DNA from: Kribbella albertanoniae
Lineage (GTDB): Bacteria > Actinomycetota > Actinomycetes > Propionibacteriales > Kribbellaceae
Direction: 5' to 3'
NCBI RefSeq assembly: GCF_004348455.1
Contig: NZ_SMKA01000019.1
Span: forward strand, 1-62,271
DNA length: 62,271 nt
Part shown: piece by piece, positions 54,236 through 62,271 of the stretch
How the letters are laid out: every line of letters begins with the position of its first letter
Position numbering within the stretch: the stretch's first letter is position 1
Notes under the pieces: generated by a model
Databases searched by the model: none
Told to the model about the DNA's origin: nothing
Seen by the model: only the letters and a program-made list of their open reading frames with translations
Program-made: the position numbers and the translations under genes

Positions 54236-56545
54236 TTATGAACGGGGTGGGAGGGTGATGGTTCGGGACCAGACTGAGGCTGTCGGGGGTTTGTTGACGG
54301 ACCAGTTGGCGCCTCGGTCGCCGAAGCTCAGGAGGGTGTTGGGACCGGTGGGGACGAGGCTGCCGTTGGCGCTGTTGCGGTAGTCGACGTAGGTGGGTGG
54401 GGACCAGGTGTGGCCGCTGCCGTCGTCGGAGATCATGACGGACTGGCCGGGGCGGCCGTAGTAGAGGACGAGGCGGTTGTCGGGCATCAGGACCATGCTC
54501 GGGTAGACGCCGATGGTGGGGACGCCGTTCGAGGACTTGAGGACGGTGGGTGCGCTCCAGGTGCGGCCGTTGTCGGTGGAGCGGGACACGTACATGTTCA
54601 GGTACCAGCCGGTGCGCATGACGGCGAGCAGGGAGCCGTCGGCGACGCGCTGGATGCCGGCTTCGCAGAAGCCTTCGCCGGGCTGGGTGCCGTTGTAGGC
54701 GACGGTTCCTTGGGTCGACCAGTTCAGGCCGCCGTCGGTGGAGCGCAGGATCAGCTGGCGGTAGCGGGTGTCGCCGTCGTAGTACCCGTACGCCGACAGG
54801 TAGAGAGTGCCGTCCGGATCCTCGACGACACTGTGGACGAGGACGAAGCCGCCCATGGTGCGGCCGGGCCGGCTGGTGGTTGAGCTGATCGGCTTCATCG
54901 TCTGCGGTGTCGTCATCGCACCGACCCGCACCGGCCCCCAGGTCTTGCCGCCGTCCTGCGAGAGCTTGGTTTCCACGTCGGCACTTCGGTTCCCGGCGCG
55001 CATGAAGGTGTGGTACGAGAGCGCGAGTACGTCGCCGTTCCGCAACGTCGACAGGTTGTACGACTGCTCGTTCGGGAACGGATTGCGCGCATCTTCACGT
55101 CGCCAACTGGTGCCCTGGTCGGCCGAGGTCGCGAAGCGGGTGCCGGTGCTGTTGGTCGCGTCGGCGTGGGCGGCGTACGTGACGAGGGCTTCGGAGCCGG
55201 TGTTCGCCGACGCGTGCGGCATCTGCAGCAGCGAACCGTTCGCCTGCTCGATCGTCACCGGCTGACCGACAGAGACGGCTCCCGGCGGCTGTACGGCGGG
55301 AGCGGTCAGCCCGGAGATGTCGTCGAAGAACACCTCGTCCCCCGCCGGCGCGGTGCCGTTGCTGGACAGGTCGAAGCCGGTGATGTCGGTGACTCGCCGC
55401 ATCCCCCACGGTCCCCCGGCCAACTGCCGGACGCCGTTCACAGTGAGCTGGACCTCTTCCTGATCAGACGCCACCCGCACACCCAGCTGATTCCAAGCCC
55501 CGACCCGTACGACGCCTGGTGGGCTCACGGTCGTCCAGGCAGCGCCGTCGTACCAGCGCAAGCTCCCGTCGGACTGGATCGCCAGATGGAACACGACCTG
55601 CTCCCCCGCCTGGCCCTCGAAGTGCCCGCGCAGAGACACGAGAAACCCGTTCTCCAGCGCCAGCGGGTACGCCGAGAACGCGAGATCAATGCCGCGCTGG
55701 GGAACGGAGGGGCACGAGATCACGTTCTGGAGTGTCGTGGCCCGGTCGTTGATCTGCAGAGAGCGCTCTCCGGTGAACGCGCGGAGATCGCTCACGACCG
55801 CGGCCGCCTTGCCGGCCGGCGTCACACACCCAGCCGGTACGGCGCCGATCGCCTCGGACTCGAATCCGCGGCCGGCCGTCGTCCGCACGTCGTCGAAGAA
55901 AACCCGGTCCCCCTGAGGCACCGTCCCGTTGCTCCCGAGCTGGTAGCCGCTCAGCTCGAGGACACCCGCCGACCCGGCGCGCGAGGCCGTACCAACCGCC
56001 TGCGCACCCACGAACACCTGTGCCGACTGGGATCCGGCCTCGATCCGAACGTTGCTCCAGGCCCCTATTGGTACGGTCCCGGCCGCGGCGAACGGCGTCC
56101 ACCGAGCGCCGTCGTACCACTGGATCGAGCCGTTCGGCAGAACGTTCAGGTGGTAGATCGTCCCGGCCGTACCGCCTTGCCAGCGGCCGTTCAGGCTGAC
56201 CAGAAACCCGTTCTGGAGAGTCGCCGGGTACACGGAGAACGAGAGCGACGTACTCGGCGCAGGATCGAGCGGGCACACGATCACGGTGTGCGACGCGGTA
56301 GAAACGTCGTTCACGAGCAGAGAACGCTGACTCTCGTGAACGCCGCGTTCTCCGCTGACGACCGCGGTGCCCTTGCCGGCGGGCGTCGTACAGCCGGATG
56401 GCACACCACCGACCGGCTCGACCTCGTAGGCCCGGACGACTCCGACAGGTTCGGCAGCCGCCGAGGTCACCGGGACGGCGACCAGTAGCCCAGCCACGAG
56501 AGCAAGGGCGAGCGCAAGTTTTCCGCGTTTGACATGACTGAGCAC
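54236..56545 (-). CDS. Secreted sialidase with two N-terminal LamG-like domains
   Basis: The protein has 769 residues. It starts at GTG 56545, with GGAGG six bases upstream. A Sec signal peptide covers 1-31. Two homologous beta-sandwich domains follow, at about 35-215 and 220-400; both carry YPATLQNGFLVSL/YPLALENGFLVSL, a WYDGA-WT motif, G--PVGAWS/RVGAWNQL and a closing F-DD. The sialidase propeller is at about 420-769, with Asp-boxes SADQGTSW, SQDGGKTWG, STDGGLNWS and STDNGRTWS. It would bind and trim sialylated glycans outside the cell. An inverted repeat lies upstream. Confidence 0.88.
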   Translation of the reverse strand: MLSHVKRGKLALALALVAGLLVAVPVTSAAAEPVGVVRAYEVEPVGGVPSGCTTPAGKGTAVVSGERGVHESQRSLLVNDVSTASHTVIVCPLDPAPSTSLSFSVYPATLQNGFLVSLNGRWQGGTAGTIYHLNVLPNGSIQWYDGARWTPFAAAGTVPIGAWSNVRIEAGSQSAQVFVGAQAVGTASRAGSAGVLELSGYQLGSNGTVPQGDRVFFDDVRTTAGRGFESEAIGAVPAGCVTPAGKAAAVVSDLRAFTGERSLQINDRATTLQNVISCPSVPQRGIDLAFSAYPLALENGFLVSLRGHFEGQAGEQVVFHLAIQSDGSLRWYDGAAWTTVSPPGVVRVGAWNQLGVRVASDQEEVQLTVNGVRQLAGGPWGMRRVTDITGFDLSSNGTAPAGDEVFFDDISGLTAPAVQPPGAVSVGQPVTIEQANGSLLQMPHASANTGSEALVTYAAHADATNSTGTRFATSADQGTSWRREDARNPFPNEQSYNLSTLRNGDVLALSYHTFMRAGNRSADVETKLSQDGGKTWGPVRVGAMTTPQTMKPISSTTSRPGRTMGGFVLVHSVVEDPDGTLYLSAYGYYDGDTRYRQLILRSTDGGLNWSTQGTVAYNGTQPGEGFCEAGIQRVADGSLLAVMRTGWYLNMYVSRSTDNGRTWSAPTVLKSSNGVPTIGVYPSMVLMPDNRLVLYYGRPGQSVMISDDGSGHTWSPPTYVDYRNSANGSLVPTGPNTLLSFGDRGANWSVNKPPTASVWSRTITLPPRS

Positions 56546-56614
56546 GGGCGGCCTCCGAGGAGCGTGTCGAGGACACGCAGCCTGCCGGAGGCCCTACCCG
56601 CTCGCTATCTGTTC

Positions 56615-56634
56615 GAGACCGATCGAATGGTCTC
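56615..56634. promoter_or_regulatory. Inverted repeat upstream of the secreted sialidase
   Basis: GAGACC (56615-56620) and GGTCTC (56629-56634) flank 8 bp between der and the sialidase start. A second stem, GGCCTCCG/CGGAGGCC, lies in the sialidase leader just before the ribosome-binding site. The first may be an operator; neither is proved. Confidence 0.4.
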
Positions 56635-56647
56635 TAGCAAATACCCG

Positions 56648-58024
56648 CTAGCGCTTCTGCTTCTTCCGCGGCCGGATCTGGACGTGCACCGGGCTCCCGA
56701 CGAAGCCGAAGTCCTCGCGCAGCCGGCGCTCGATGAACCGCTGGTACGACGGCTCGATCGCGCCGGACGTGAAGATCGCGAACGTCGGCGGCATCGTGGT
56801 CGCCTGCGTACCGAACAGGATCTTCGGCTGCTTGCCGGACCGCACCGGGTGCGGGTGGGCCGCCACCAGCCGGCCGAGGAACGCGTTCAGCTGACCCGTC
56901 GGGACCCGCGTCTGCCAGCCCTCGAGCGCGGCCTCGATCGCCGGGACCAGCTTCTCCATGTGCCGGCCGGTCAGCGCGCTGATGTTCACCCGCGGCGCCC
57001 AGCGGAACTGGACCAGGTCCCGGTCGATCTCCTTCTCCAGGTAGTACCGCCGGTCCTCGTCGACCAGGTCCCACTTGTTGTAGGCGATGACGAGGGCCTT
57101 ACCGGCCTCCTCGACCGAGTTCATGATCCGGATGTCCTGCTCGGTCATCGGCTCGGACGCGTCGACCACCACGACCACGACCTCGGCCCGCTCGATCGCG
57201 GCGTTGGTCCGCAGGGAGGCGTAGTACTCGTGGCCCTGGACGTTCTTGACCTTGCGCCGGATACCGGCGGTGTCGATGAACCGCCACTCCTTGCCGACCA
57301 GCGTGATCAGCTCGTCGACCGGGTCGACCGTGGTCCCGGCGATGTCGCTGACGACGACCCGGTCCTCCTTGGCGACCTTGTTCAGCAGTGACGACTTGCC
57401 GACGTTCGGTTTGCCGACGATCGCGATCCGGCGCGGGCCGCCGGCCGCGGCGTCGCGCTCCGGCGGCGCCTCGGGCAGCGCGGCCAGGACGGCGTCGAGC
57501 ATGTCACCGGTCCCCCGGCCGTGCATGGCCGAGATCGGGAACGGCTCGCCGATGCCGAGACCCCACAGGTTCATCGCCTCGGACTCGACCCGCTGGTCGT
57601 CGACCTTGTTGGCCGCGAGCACGACCGGCTTCCCGGACTTGCGCAGCACCCGGACGACGGCCTCGTCGGCGTCGGTGATGCCGACGGTCGCATCCACCAC
57701 GAACAGCACCGCGTCGGCGGCGTTGATCGCGACCTCGGCCTGGGCGGCCACCAGCGCGGCCATCCCGACCGCGTCCGGGTCCCAGCCGCCGGTGTCGACG
57801 ACGGTGAAGCTGCGGCCGGCCCAGTCGGCGTCGTACGAGACGCGGTCCCGGGTGACCCCGGGGGTGTCCTCGACGACGGCCTCGCGGCGGCCGATGATGC
57901 GGTTGACGAGCGTGGACTTGCCCACATTCGGCCGGCCGACGATGGCGAGCACGGGCAGCGGACCGGAGTCCTCCGCGTCATGCGTCGGCTCGGCGAAGTC
58001 GTAGCCCGTGGGCAGGTCAGTCAT
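56648..58024 (-). CDS. der: Ribosome-assembly GTPase Der (EngA)
   Basis: The protein has 458 residues from ATG 58024. Two tandem GTPase domains are complete: G1 motifs [10 protein letters not shown] and [11 protein letters not shown]3 DTGGW and DTAGI, G4 NKVD and NKWD. A KH-like C-terminal domain follows, ending in the basic RPRKKQKR. It acts in 50S ribosome maturation. It overlaps the acyltransferase gene by 8 bp, in the cmk-acyltransferase-der operon. Confidence 0.97.
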   Translation of the reverse strand: MTDLPTGYDFAEPTHDAEDSGPLPVLAIVGRPNVGKSTLVNRIIGRREAVVEDTPGVTRDRVSYDADWAGRSFTVVDTGGWDPDAVGMAALVAAQAEVAINAADAVLFVVDATVGITDADEAVVRVLRKSGKPVVLAANKVDDQRVESEAMNLWGLGIGEPFPISAMHGRGTGDMLDAVLAALPEAPPERDAAAGGPRRIAIVGKPNVGKSSLLNKVAKEDRVVVSDIAGTTVDPVDELITLVGKEWRFIDTAGIRRKVKNVQGHEYYASLRTNAAIERAEVVVVVVDASEPMTEQDIRIMNSVEEAGKALVIAYNKWDLVDEDRRYYLEKEIDRDLVQFRWAPRVNISALTGRHMEKLVPAIEAALEGWQTRVPTGQLNAFLGRLVAAHPHPVRSGKQPKILFGTQATTMPPTFAIFTSGAIEPSYQRFIERRLREDFGFVGSPVHVQIRPRKKQKR

Positions 58025-58745
58025 CAGGGTCCTTCTTGTCTGGCGCACCCGGGAGCGGGTGACCGGTGGCTGCGACGGCGGCCTTGATATGGGCACGCAG
58101 CATGTCGCCGATCTGGTCGGCAACCGCCCGTACGTCGGAGTGCCGCCTAGGAAAGGATACGCGGTCGATCGGGAACGGTGCGCCGTACACCACGTCCACC
58201 CGGCTCCCGGCGGGTGGAAAACCCTCGATATCGCCGCCCGGCAGCCTGGTCCCGAGCAGCGCCACCGGCAGGATCGGAGCCCCGGTGACCATCGCCAGGT
58301 ACGCCGTACCGAGCCGGATCCGGCTGAAATCCCCCGTACCGCGGGTGCCCTCCGGGTAGATGTTCAGCACCCGCCCGTCCCGCAGGACCTTGATCGACTG
58401 CCGGATCGCGCGCGGGTCGTACGACGTACGGTCGATCGGGATCTGGCCGGTCGCCCGCAGGAACCAGCCCTGCAGCCCGCCGAACGCCTCGATCTTGCCG
58501 AGCTGGTGCAGCATCCGGGGCGCGATCGCGCCCAGCAGTGGCCCGTCGAGCAGGCTCAGATGGTTCGGCGTCATCAGCACCGGCCCGCTCTGCGGAAACA
58601 GCTCCTCGTGATGCACCCGCAGGTCGTACTTCCGCGCGAAGTACCGCGCCGCAACCGCCCGCACCGGCACCGCCAGCCGGTACGGCAGCCGCGGCAGGTC
58701 GTCGGTGAGCGGCAGGTCGCGCTGCCTCGTGATCTCGGCGGTCAC
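58017..58745 (-). CDS. Lysophospholipid acyltransferase (PlsC-like)
   Basis: The protein has 242 residues. The catalytic motif [12 protein letters not shown] (NHx4D) is near residue 80, and the substrate motif FPEGTRG-type sequence appears as [14 protein letters not shown] near 135. It transfers acyl chains to 1-acylglycerol 3-phosphate or a related acceptor at the inner membrane. It overlaps cmk by 4 bp and der by 8 bp; this order is common in actinobacteria. Confidence 0.92.
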   Translation of the reverse strand: MTAEITRQRDLPLTDDLPRLPYRLAVPVRAVAARYFARKYDLRVHHEELFPQSGPVLMTPNHLSLLDGPLLGAIAPRMLHQLGKIEAFGGLQGWFLRATGQIPIDRTSYDPRAIRQSIKVLRDGRVLNIYPEGTRGTGDFSRIRLGTAYLAMVTGAPILPVALLGTRLPGGDIEGFPPAGSRVDVVYGAPFPIDRVSFPRRHSDVRAVADQIGDMLRAHIKAAVAATGHPLPGAPDKKDPDD

Positions 58746-59410
58746 TCCGTAGAGGCCTCTTTGGCGAGTCTGCTGATCACGTCGATGACCTCCTCCAGCG
58801 AGAGATCGGTGGAGTCGATGGTGACTGCGCCGTCCGACGCGACCTGGAACTCCGCCACGGTCGAGTCGTCCGCGTCCCGCCGTACGATCTGGTCCCGCAA
58901 CTGCTCCGCGGTGACCGAACCGACGGCCAGCTCGGCGCCGCGCCGGGCCAGCCGGGCCTCCTGATCCGCGGTCAGCAGCACCTTCAGCTCGGCGTCGGTG
59001 GCGACCACGGTCGCGATGTCGCGCCCCTCGACCACGATCCCGCCGCTGGGCTGGGCATCGTCGATGATCTCGCGCTGCCGCCGGATCAACTCCTTGCGGA
59101 CGTCCAGGTTGGTCGCGATCTTGCTGACCTGCTCACTGATCCGCGGCTCCCGGATCGCGGCGGTGATGTCGCTCCCGTCCGCGATCACGAACTGGTTCAG
59201 CGGGTCGGTGCTGAGCTCGAGCCGCAACTCACGCGCCCGCTGCGCGACCGCCGCGGTGTCGTCCAGGTCCAGCCCGTGCTCGATCGCGGACCAGGTCACC
59301 GCCCGGTACGTCGCTCCGGTGTCCAGGAAGCGCAGTCCCAGCCGGTCGGCCACGCCCCGAGCGGTACTCGACTTACCGGACCCGCTCGGCCCGTCCACAG
59401 CGATGATCAT
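58742..59410 (-). CDS. cmk: Cytidylate kinase
   Basis: The protein has 222 residues. The P-loop is IAVDGPSGSGKSSTARGVA at the N-terminus, followed by the DTGATYRAVTW substrate site, GRDIATVV and the arginine-rich LID region. It phosphorylates CMP and dCMP. It is the first gene of the cmk-acyltransferase-der operon. It has 4 bp of overlap with the next gene. Confidence 0.96.
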   Translation of the reverse strand: MIIAVDGPSGSGKSSTARGVADRLGLRFLDTGATYRAVTWSAIEHGLDLDDTAAVAQRARELRLELSTDPLNQFVIADGSDITAAIREPRISEQVSKIATNLDVRKELIRRQREIIDDAQPSGGIVVEGRDIATVVATDAELKVLLTADQEARLARRGAELAVGSVTAEQLRDQIVRRDADDSTVAEFQVASDGAVTIDSTDLSLEEVIDVISRLAKEASTE

Positions 59411-59795
59411 GCCCCGAGAATATCCGCCGCCAGGGACAACCCTCGACCACGGTCGTGCACCTGTGAATCTGCGCGAACGGACGCGCTACTTTCTGGCAGT
59501 GGCCGATCACGGCACCAGGCGTGCGGGCGCATGTACTCCGCGCTCCCCAATCACCCGACCGACAGGACGTATAGCCCGGATCGCCCGTCCCCTGCTCCAC
59601 CTCAGGCGGGCGAGAGCGCATACGTACCCAGATATGTCCTGTTCTTGTGCAGCTCCCCGGGCCGCTCGGATGCGGCCGGCGATGGGCACCCCCCGGCGCC
59701 ACCCCAAGCCAGCTCGGCCGACCACGCGCGCGGCGGCCGACAAGCAGGTTGGGGAGCACGTTGTGCCTCGCGGGCGCAATACCTTCCCCACACGG
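59411..59795. other. Gene-poor gap between cmk and tyrA
   Basis: These 385 bases hold no intact gene that I can support. The only recognisable coding trace is a LysR-like N-terminal fragment on the plus strand at 59463-59600. The cmk promoter must also lie here on the minus strand, but no clear -10/-35 pair stands out. Confidence 0.6.
59463..59600 (+). pseudogene. Possible degraded LysR-type regulator N-terminus
   Basis: From GTG 59463 the frame reads VNLRERTRYFLAVADHGT, close to the LysR start (M)NLR-LRYF-AVADHGT. The next residues, RRAGACTPRSPITRPTGRI, keep the spacing of the recognition-helix region but have lost its usual residues. Similarity then fades, with no ligand domain. This suggests a remnant after deletion and drift. 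The match is short, so chance is possible. Confidence 0.35.
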
Positions 59796-60860
59796 CTAGC
59801 GGTGGACGACCCAGCCTCGGGCGGTGAGGGTTTCGGTGAGTTGGTCGTCGGAGCCGGGTTTGACCAGGAGCTCGACCTCACCGACGGGGCGGCCGGGGCT
59901 GTGGTCGATGCGGAGGTCTTCGACGTTCGCGCCGGAGGCGGCGGCGTCGTTGAAGAGGCGGGCGAGCTGGCCGGGGCGGTCGGGGATGGTGACCAGGACG
60001 CTGACCAGTTCGATGTGCGGGGTGCCGTGTTTGCCGGGGACGCGGATGGCGCCGGAGACGCCGCGGGCGAGCACCGAGGTGAGTTCGTCGCCGGCCTCTT
60101 CTTTGCCCAGGGCAACCAGGACGCGGTCGAGTTCGTCGCGGATCTGCTCGAGCAGGCCGGTCAGGGCGGCGGAGTTGGCGGAGACGATCTGGGTCCACAG
60201 GCCCGGGTCGCCGGCGGCGATGCGGGTCACGTCGCGGACACCTTGGCCGGACAGTTGCAGGTGTGAGTTCGGCGCGTCGACAAGCGTGCCTGCAGCCAGG
60301 GACGACATCAGCTGCGGCAGGTGCGAGACCCGGGCAACCGCCAGGTCGTGATCCTCGACGGACAACTCGACCGTCCGCGCACCACAAGCCTCAGCCAGGC
60401 AACGAACAAGCTCAACCGCTTCAGGTGAGCTGGACGAGTGCGGGGTGATCGCCCAGGTCGCGCCGTCGAACAGATCCGCGCGCGCGGCCAACGGACCGTT
60501 GCGCTCCGAACCGGCCATCGGGTGACTGCCGACGTACCGGCTCAGGTCGGAGGCCAGCAGCCGAGCATCCGTCAGCGGCTTCGACTTCACGCTCGCCGCG
60601 TCGGTGACGACCGCATCGGTCTGCGCGAGCTGCTCGGCGATCACCGCCCCGACATGATCCGGCGGTACGGCGACCACGACCAACTGCGGCTCGATCTGCA
60701 CGAGCCGTGAGCCCGCCCCGATGCGCTCGGCCATCAACGCGTTGTCCGGATTCGCGTCGACCAGCTCCACGACCACACCCAACCGCGCCAGCGCGAGGCC
60801 GATCGACGTACCGATGAGCCCCGCACCGACTACACGAACGGGACCACGCAATCCGCTCAC
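59796..60860 (-). CDS. tyrA: Prephenate dehydrogenase
   Basis: The protein has 354 residues from GTG 60860, which overlaps the aroH stop (GTGA). The Rossmann motif VRVVGAGLIGTSIGLALARLG is followed by the catalytic region VGSHPMAGSERNGP and the helical substrate domain with HLPQLMSSLAAGT. A C-terminal ACT domain (about 285-354, LVSVLVTIPDRPGQLARLFN) suggests feedback by tyrosine. It oxidatively decarboxylates prephenate on the way to tyrosine. Confidence 0.95.
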   Translation of the reverse strand: MSGLRGPVRVVGAGLIGTSIGLALARLGVVVELVDANPDNALMAERIGAGSRLVQIEPQLVVVAVPPDHVGAVIAEQLAQTDAVVTDAASVKSKPLTDARLLASDLSRYVGSHPMAGSERNGPLAARADLFDGATWAITPHSSSSPEAVELVRCLAEACGARTVELSVEDHDLAVARVSHLPQLMSSLAAGTLVDAPNSHLQLSGQGVRDVTRIAAGDPGLWTQIVSANSAALTGLLEQIRDELDRVLVALGKEEAGDELTSVLARGVSGAIRVPGKHGTPHIELVSVLVTIPDRPGQLARLFNDAAASGANVEDLRIDHSPGRPVGEVELLVKPGSDDQLTETLTARGWVVHR

Positions 60861-61225
60861 TGAGCACCTGTCAGATCGGGACGGAGCGCCGACGCACCGT
60901 GCAGGTAGACGTGCTGGATCTTGTCGCGGGAACGCTCGGTCTCGGTGTGCACCATCATCCGTACCACCCGCGGCAGCGCGTGCGGTACGTCGATCTCCTG
61001 CATGCACATCAGCGGTACGTCGGTCAGCCCGATCTGCCGGCCGGCCACGGCCGGGAACTCGGCGTGCAGGTCGGGCGTGACGGTGAACAGGATGCTGATC
61101 AGATCGGCACTGTCCAGGTCGTTCGCCTCCAGGACCGCCTTCACCAGCTCGGCGGACCGCTCGAGCAGATGCTCGCGCTCGTCCACGTCCAGCTGGGTGG
61201 CTCCCCGGATCGCCCGCACCGCCAC
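60857..61225 (-). CDS. aroH: Chorismate mutase, AroH type
   Basis: This 122-residue protein has the trimeric AroH fold rather than the helical AroQ one: VRAIRGATQLDVDEREHLL at the start, ISILFTVTPDLHAEFPA, the DVPLMCMQEIDVPHALPRVVR core and the C-terminal HVYLHGA. It converts chorismate to prephenate. It directly precedes tyrA with a 4-bp overlap, giving a short chorismate-to-hydroxyphenylpyruvate module. Confidence 0.95.
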   Translation of the reverse strand: MAVRAIRGATQLDVDEREHLLERSAELVKAVLEANDLDSADLISILFTVTPDLHAEFPAVAGRQIGLTDVPLMCMQEIDVPHALPRVVRMMVHTETERSRDKIQHVYLHGASALRPDLTGAQ

Positions 61226-61267
61226 GTCACGCCTCCTCGATCAATCTTTCTTCACAACGTGGACAGC

Positions 61268-62140
61268 CTAGGCCAGAGCGGCCACGGACTGGACAGCCGT
61301 CTCGGATTGCGCCTCAGCGGCATCGACCGTCTGCTCCAGGAGCAGCGCGATCGTCATCGGCCCGACGCCGCCCGGCACCGGAGTGATCAGGCGCGCGACC
61401 TCGCTCGCTTCCTCGAAGTGGACGTCGCCGACGTTGCCTTCGTTGTATCCGGCATCGATCACGACCGCGCCCGGCTTGAGCCAGTCGCCGCGGACGAAGT
61501 TCGCCTTACCGACCGCGGCGACCACGATGTCCGCGGTCCGGACGATCTCGGGCAGGCCGACGGTCCGCGAGTGGGTGTAGGTCACGGTCGCATCCGATGC
61601 CAGCAGCAACATCCCGGCCGGCTTGCCGAGGATCGGGCTGCGGCCGATCACGACCGCGTGCGCTCCGGCGATCGGTACGTCGTACGCCTCGAGCAGCCGC
61701 AGGATCCCGCCCGGCGTACAGGACCGGAAGCCGGGCTCACCGAACGCCATTGCCGCGAACGCATGCATGGTCACCCCGTCGACGTCCTTGCCCGGAGCGA
61801 TCGCCTCGAACGCCGCGCGCTCATCGACATGCCCCGGAACCGGGTGCTGCAACAGAATCCCGTGCACCTCAGGGTCGTTCGACAACTTGGTGAGCTCGGC
61901 AACCAGCTCGTCGGTGGTGGTCTCGGCCGGCAGTACGACGCTGCGCGAACCGATCCCGGCCTTCTTGCTCCGGTTCTGCTTCATCCGCACATACGTCGCG
62001 GACGCGGGATCATCACCCACCAGCACAGTCGCCAGACACGGCTGCACACCGGTCGATGCGCGCAACTTCTCGGCACGGGCGGCGGCGTTCGTCACCATCT
62101 CGGCAGCGAGATCGGTCCCGATCATCAATTCAGCAGTCAT
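61268..62140 (-). CDS. folD: Bifunctional methylenetetrahydrofolate dehydrogenase/cyclohydrolase
   Basis: The protein has 290 residues. It interconverts 5,10-methylene- and 10-formyl-tetrahydrofolate. The catalytic lysine region is TYVRMKQNRSKKAGI, the family signature is GILLQHPVPGHVDE, and the NADP site is VVIGRSPILGKPAGMLLL with the closing PVPGGVGPMTIALL. ATG 62140 is chosen because GGAGG lies nine bases before it; ATG 62146 and ATG 62125 are also in frame. A ZTP riboswitch precedes it. Confidence 0.95.
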   Translation of the reverse strand: MTAELMIGTDLAAEMVTNAAARAEKLRASTGVQPCLATVLVGDDPASATYVRMKQNRSKKAGIGSRSVVLPAETTTDELVAELTKLSNDPEVHGILLQHPVPGHVDERAAFEAIAPGKDVDGVTMHAFAAMAFGEPGFRSCTPGGILRLLEAYDVPIAGAHAVVIGRSPILGKPAGMLLLASDATVTYTHSRTVGLPEIVRTADIVVAAVGKANFVRGDWLKPGAVVIDAGYNEGNVGDVHFEEASEVARLITPVPGGVGPMTIALLLEQTVDAAEAQSETAVQSVAALA

Positions 62141-62168
62141 CCGCATACTCCTCCGGGCATCAACTCGA

Positions 62169-62267
62169 GTGCCCAGGCGCGCGACAACGCCGGTCCTTAC
62201 CCGGCAGCCGGATCCTCCGGCAGATCGCTCCCCGGTGGTACTCCACCTCAACGCCAGTCGCGACCCC
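62169..62267 (-). promoter_or_regulatory. ZTP (pfl) riboswitch in the folD leader
   Basis: Read on the minus strand, the leader begins GGGGTCGCGACTGGCG, then has a GGTGG-AGTA-CCACC hairpin followed by CGGGGAGCG, a variable stem and finally GCGCGCCTGGGCAC. These are the conserved blocks of the ZTP riboswitch, in the right order. CGCGAC can pair with GTCGCG to close the first stem. ZTP/ZMP signals 10-formyl-THF shortage, so the switch would turn folD on when one-carbon units run low. It ends about 29 nt before the start codon, leaving little room for a separate terminator, so control of ribosome access is likely. Confidence 0.9.
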
Positions 62268-62271
62268 ACCC

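Overview
This is a 62-kb piece of a high-GC actinobacterial chromosome. RbpA, WhiA, an F420-type luciferase-like oxidoreductase, type VII secretion genes, frequent GTG starts and 4-bp stop/start overlaps all fit an actinomycete. Gene style and the mix of housekeeping and accessory genes look most like Kribbella or another member of the Propionibacteriales. That placement is an inference and was not tested. Nothing suggests a plasmid, a complete prophage or a CRISPR array.

Layout. (a) 1-11.3 kb is accessory: a WYL regulator divergent from a DinB/ankyrin fusion, an AraC regulator divergent from a PhyH-type dioxygenase, a VOC protein, a secreted GH20 hexosaminidase, an emfourin-like inhibitor, a cold-shock protein with a long leader, an F420-type oxidoreductase, a DODA-type dioxygenase, a Tat-exported sialidase, a Uma2-type nuclease and an SMP-30-like protein. 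(b) 11.3-22.3 kb is a conserved block read leftwards: uvrC-rapZ-yvcK, whiA, gap-pgk-tpiA-secG, then rbpA. An ECF sigma factor and its membrane partner lie on the opposite strand between yvcK and whiA. (c) 22.4-25.6 kb: a DUF6194 protein, a membrane ankyrin protein, a secreted subtilase and a Rieske lipoprotein. (d) 25.7-44.4 kb is a type VII secretion (ESX-like) locus. It has small WXG-type proteins, a 2364-residue effector, a probable immunity gene, EccC, a split DUF6177 pair, EccD and a MinD-like protein with a Pro/Gln-rich N-terminus. No eccB, eccE or mycosin gene is in the window. (e) 44.7-53.3 kb: uvrA with a lysine/alanine-rich tail and a LexA-type box, an MBL hydrolase, a macro-domain protein, a tautomerase-family protein, and a TetR/MMPL efflux pair with a clear operator. 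(f) 53.3-62.3 kb: a nuclease with DNA-binding repeats next to tRNA-Pro(GGG), a second secreted sialidase, der-acyltransferase-cmk, a possible LysR remnant, aroH-tyrA, and folD behind a ZTP riboswitch.

How the genes work together. The glycolytic genes, the YvcK/RapZ/WhiA cluster and the late housekeeping operons are ordinary core functions. The two sialidases, the hexosaminidase and the subtilase would together strip and digest glycoproteins outside the cell. The most interesting system is the secretion locus. Its large effector combines an ESX-like N-terminus, a papain-fold glutamine-deamidase-like domain, an ADP-ribosyltransferase-like domain and a C-terminal domain with an HEYVE motif, joined by long repetitive linkers. 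One probable immunity protein is encoded immediately downstream.
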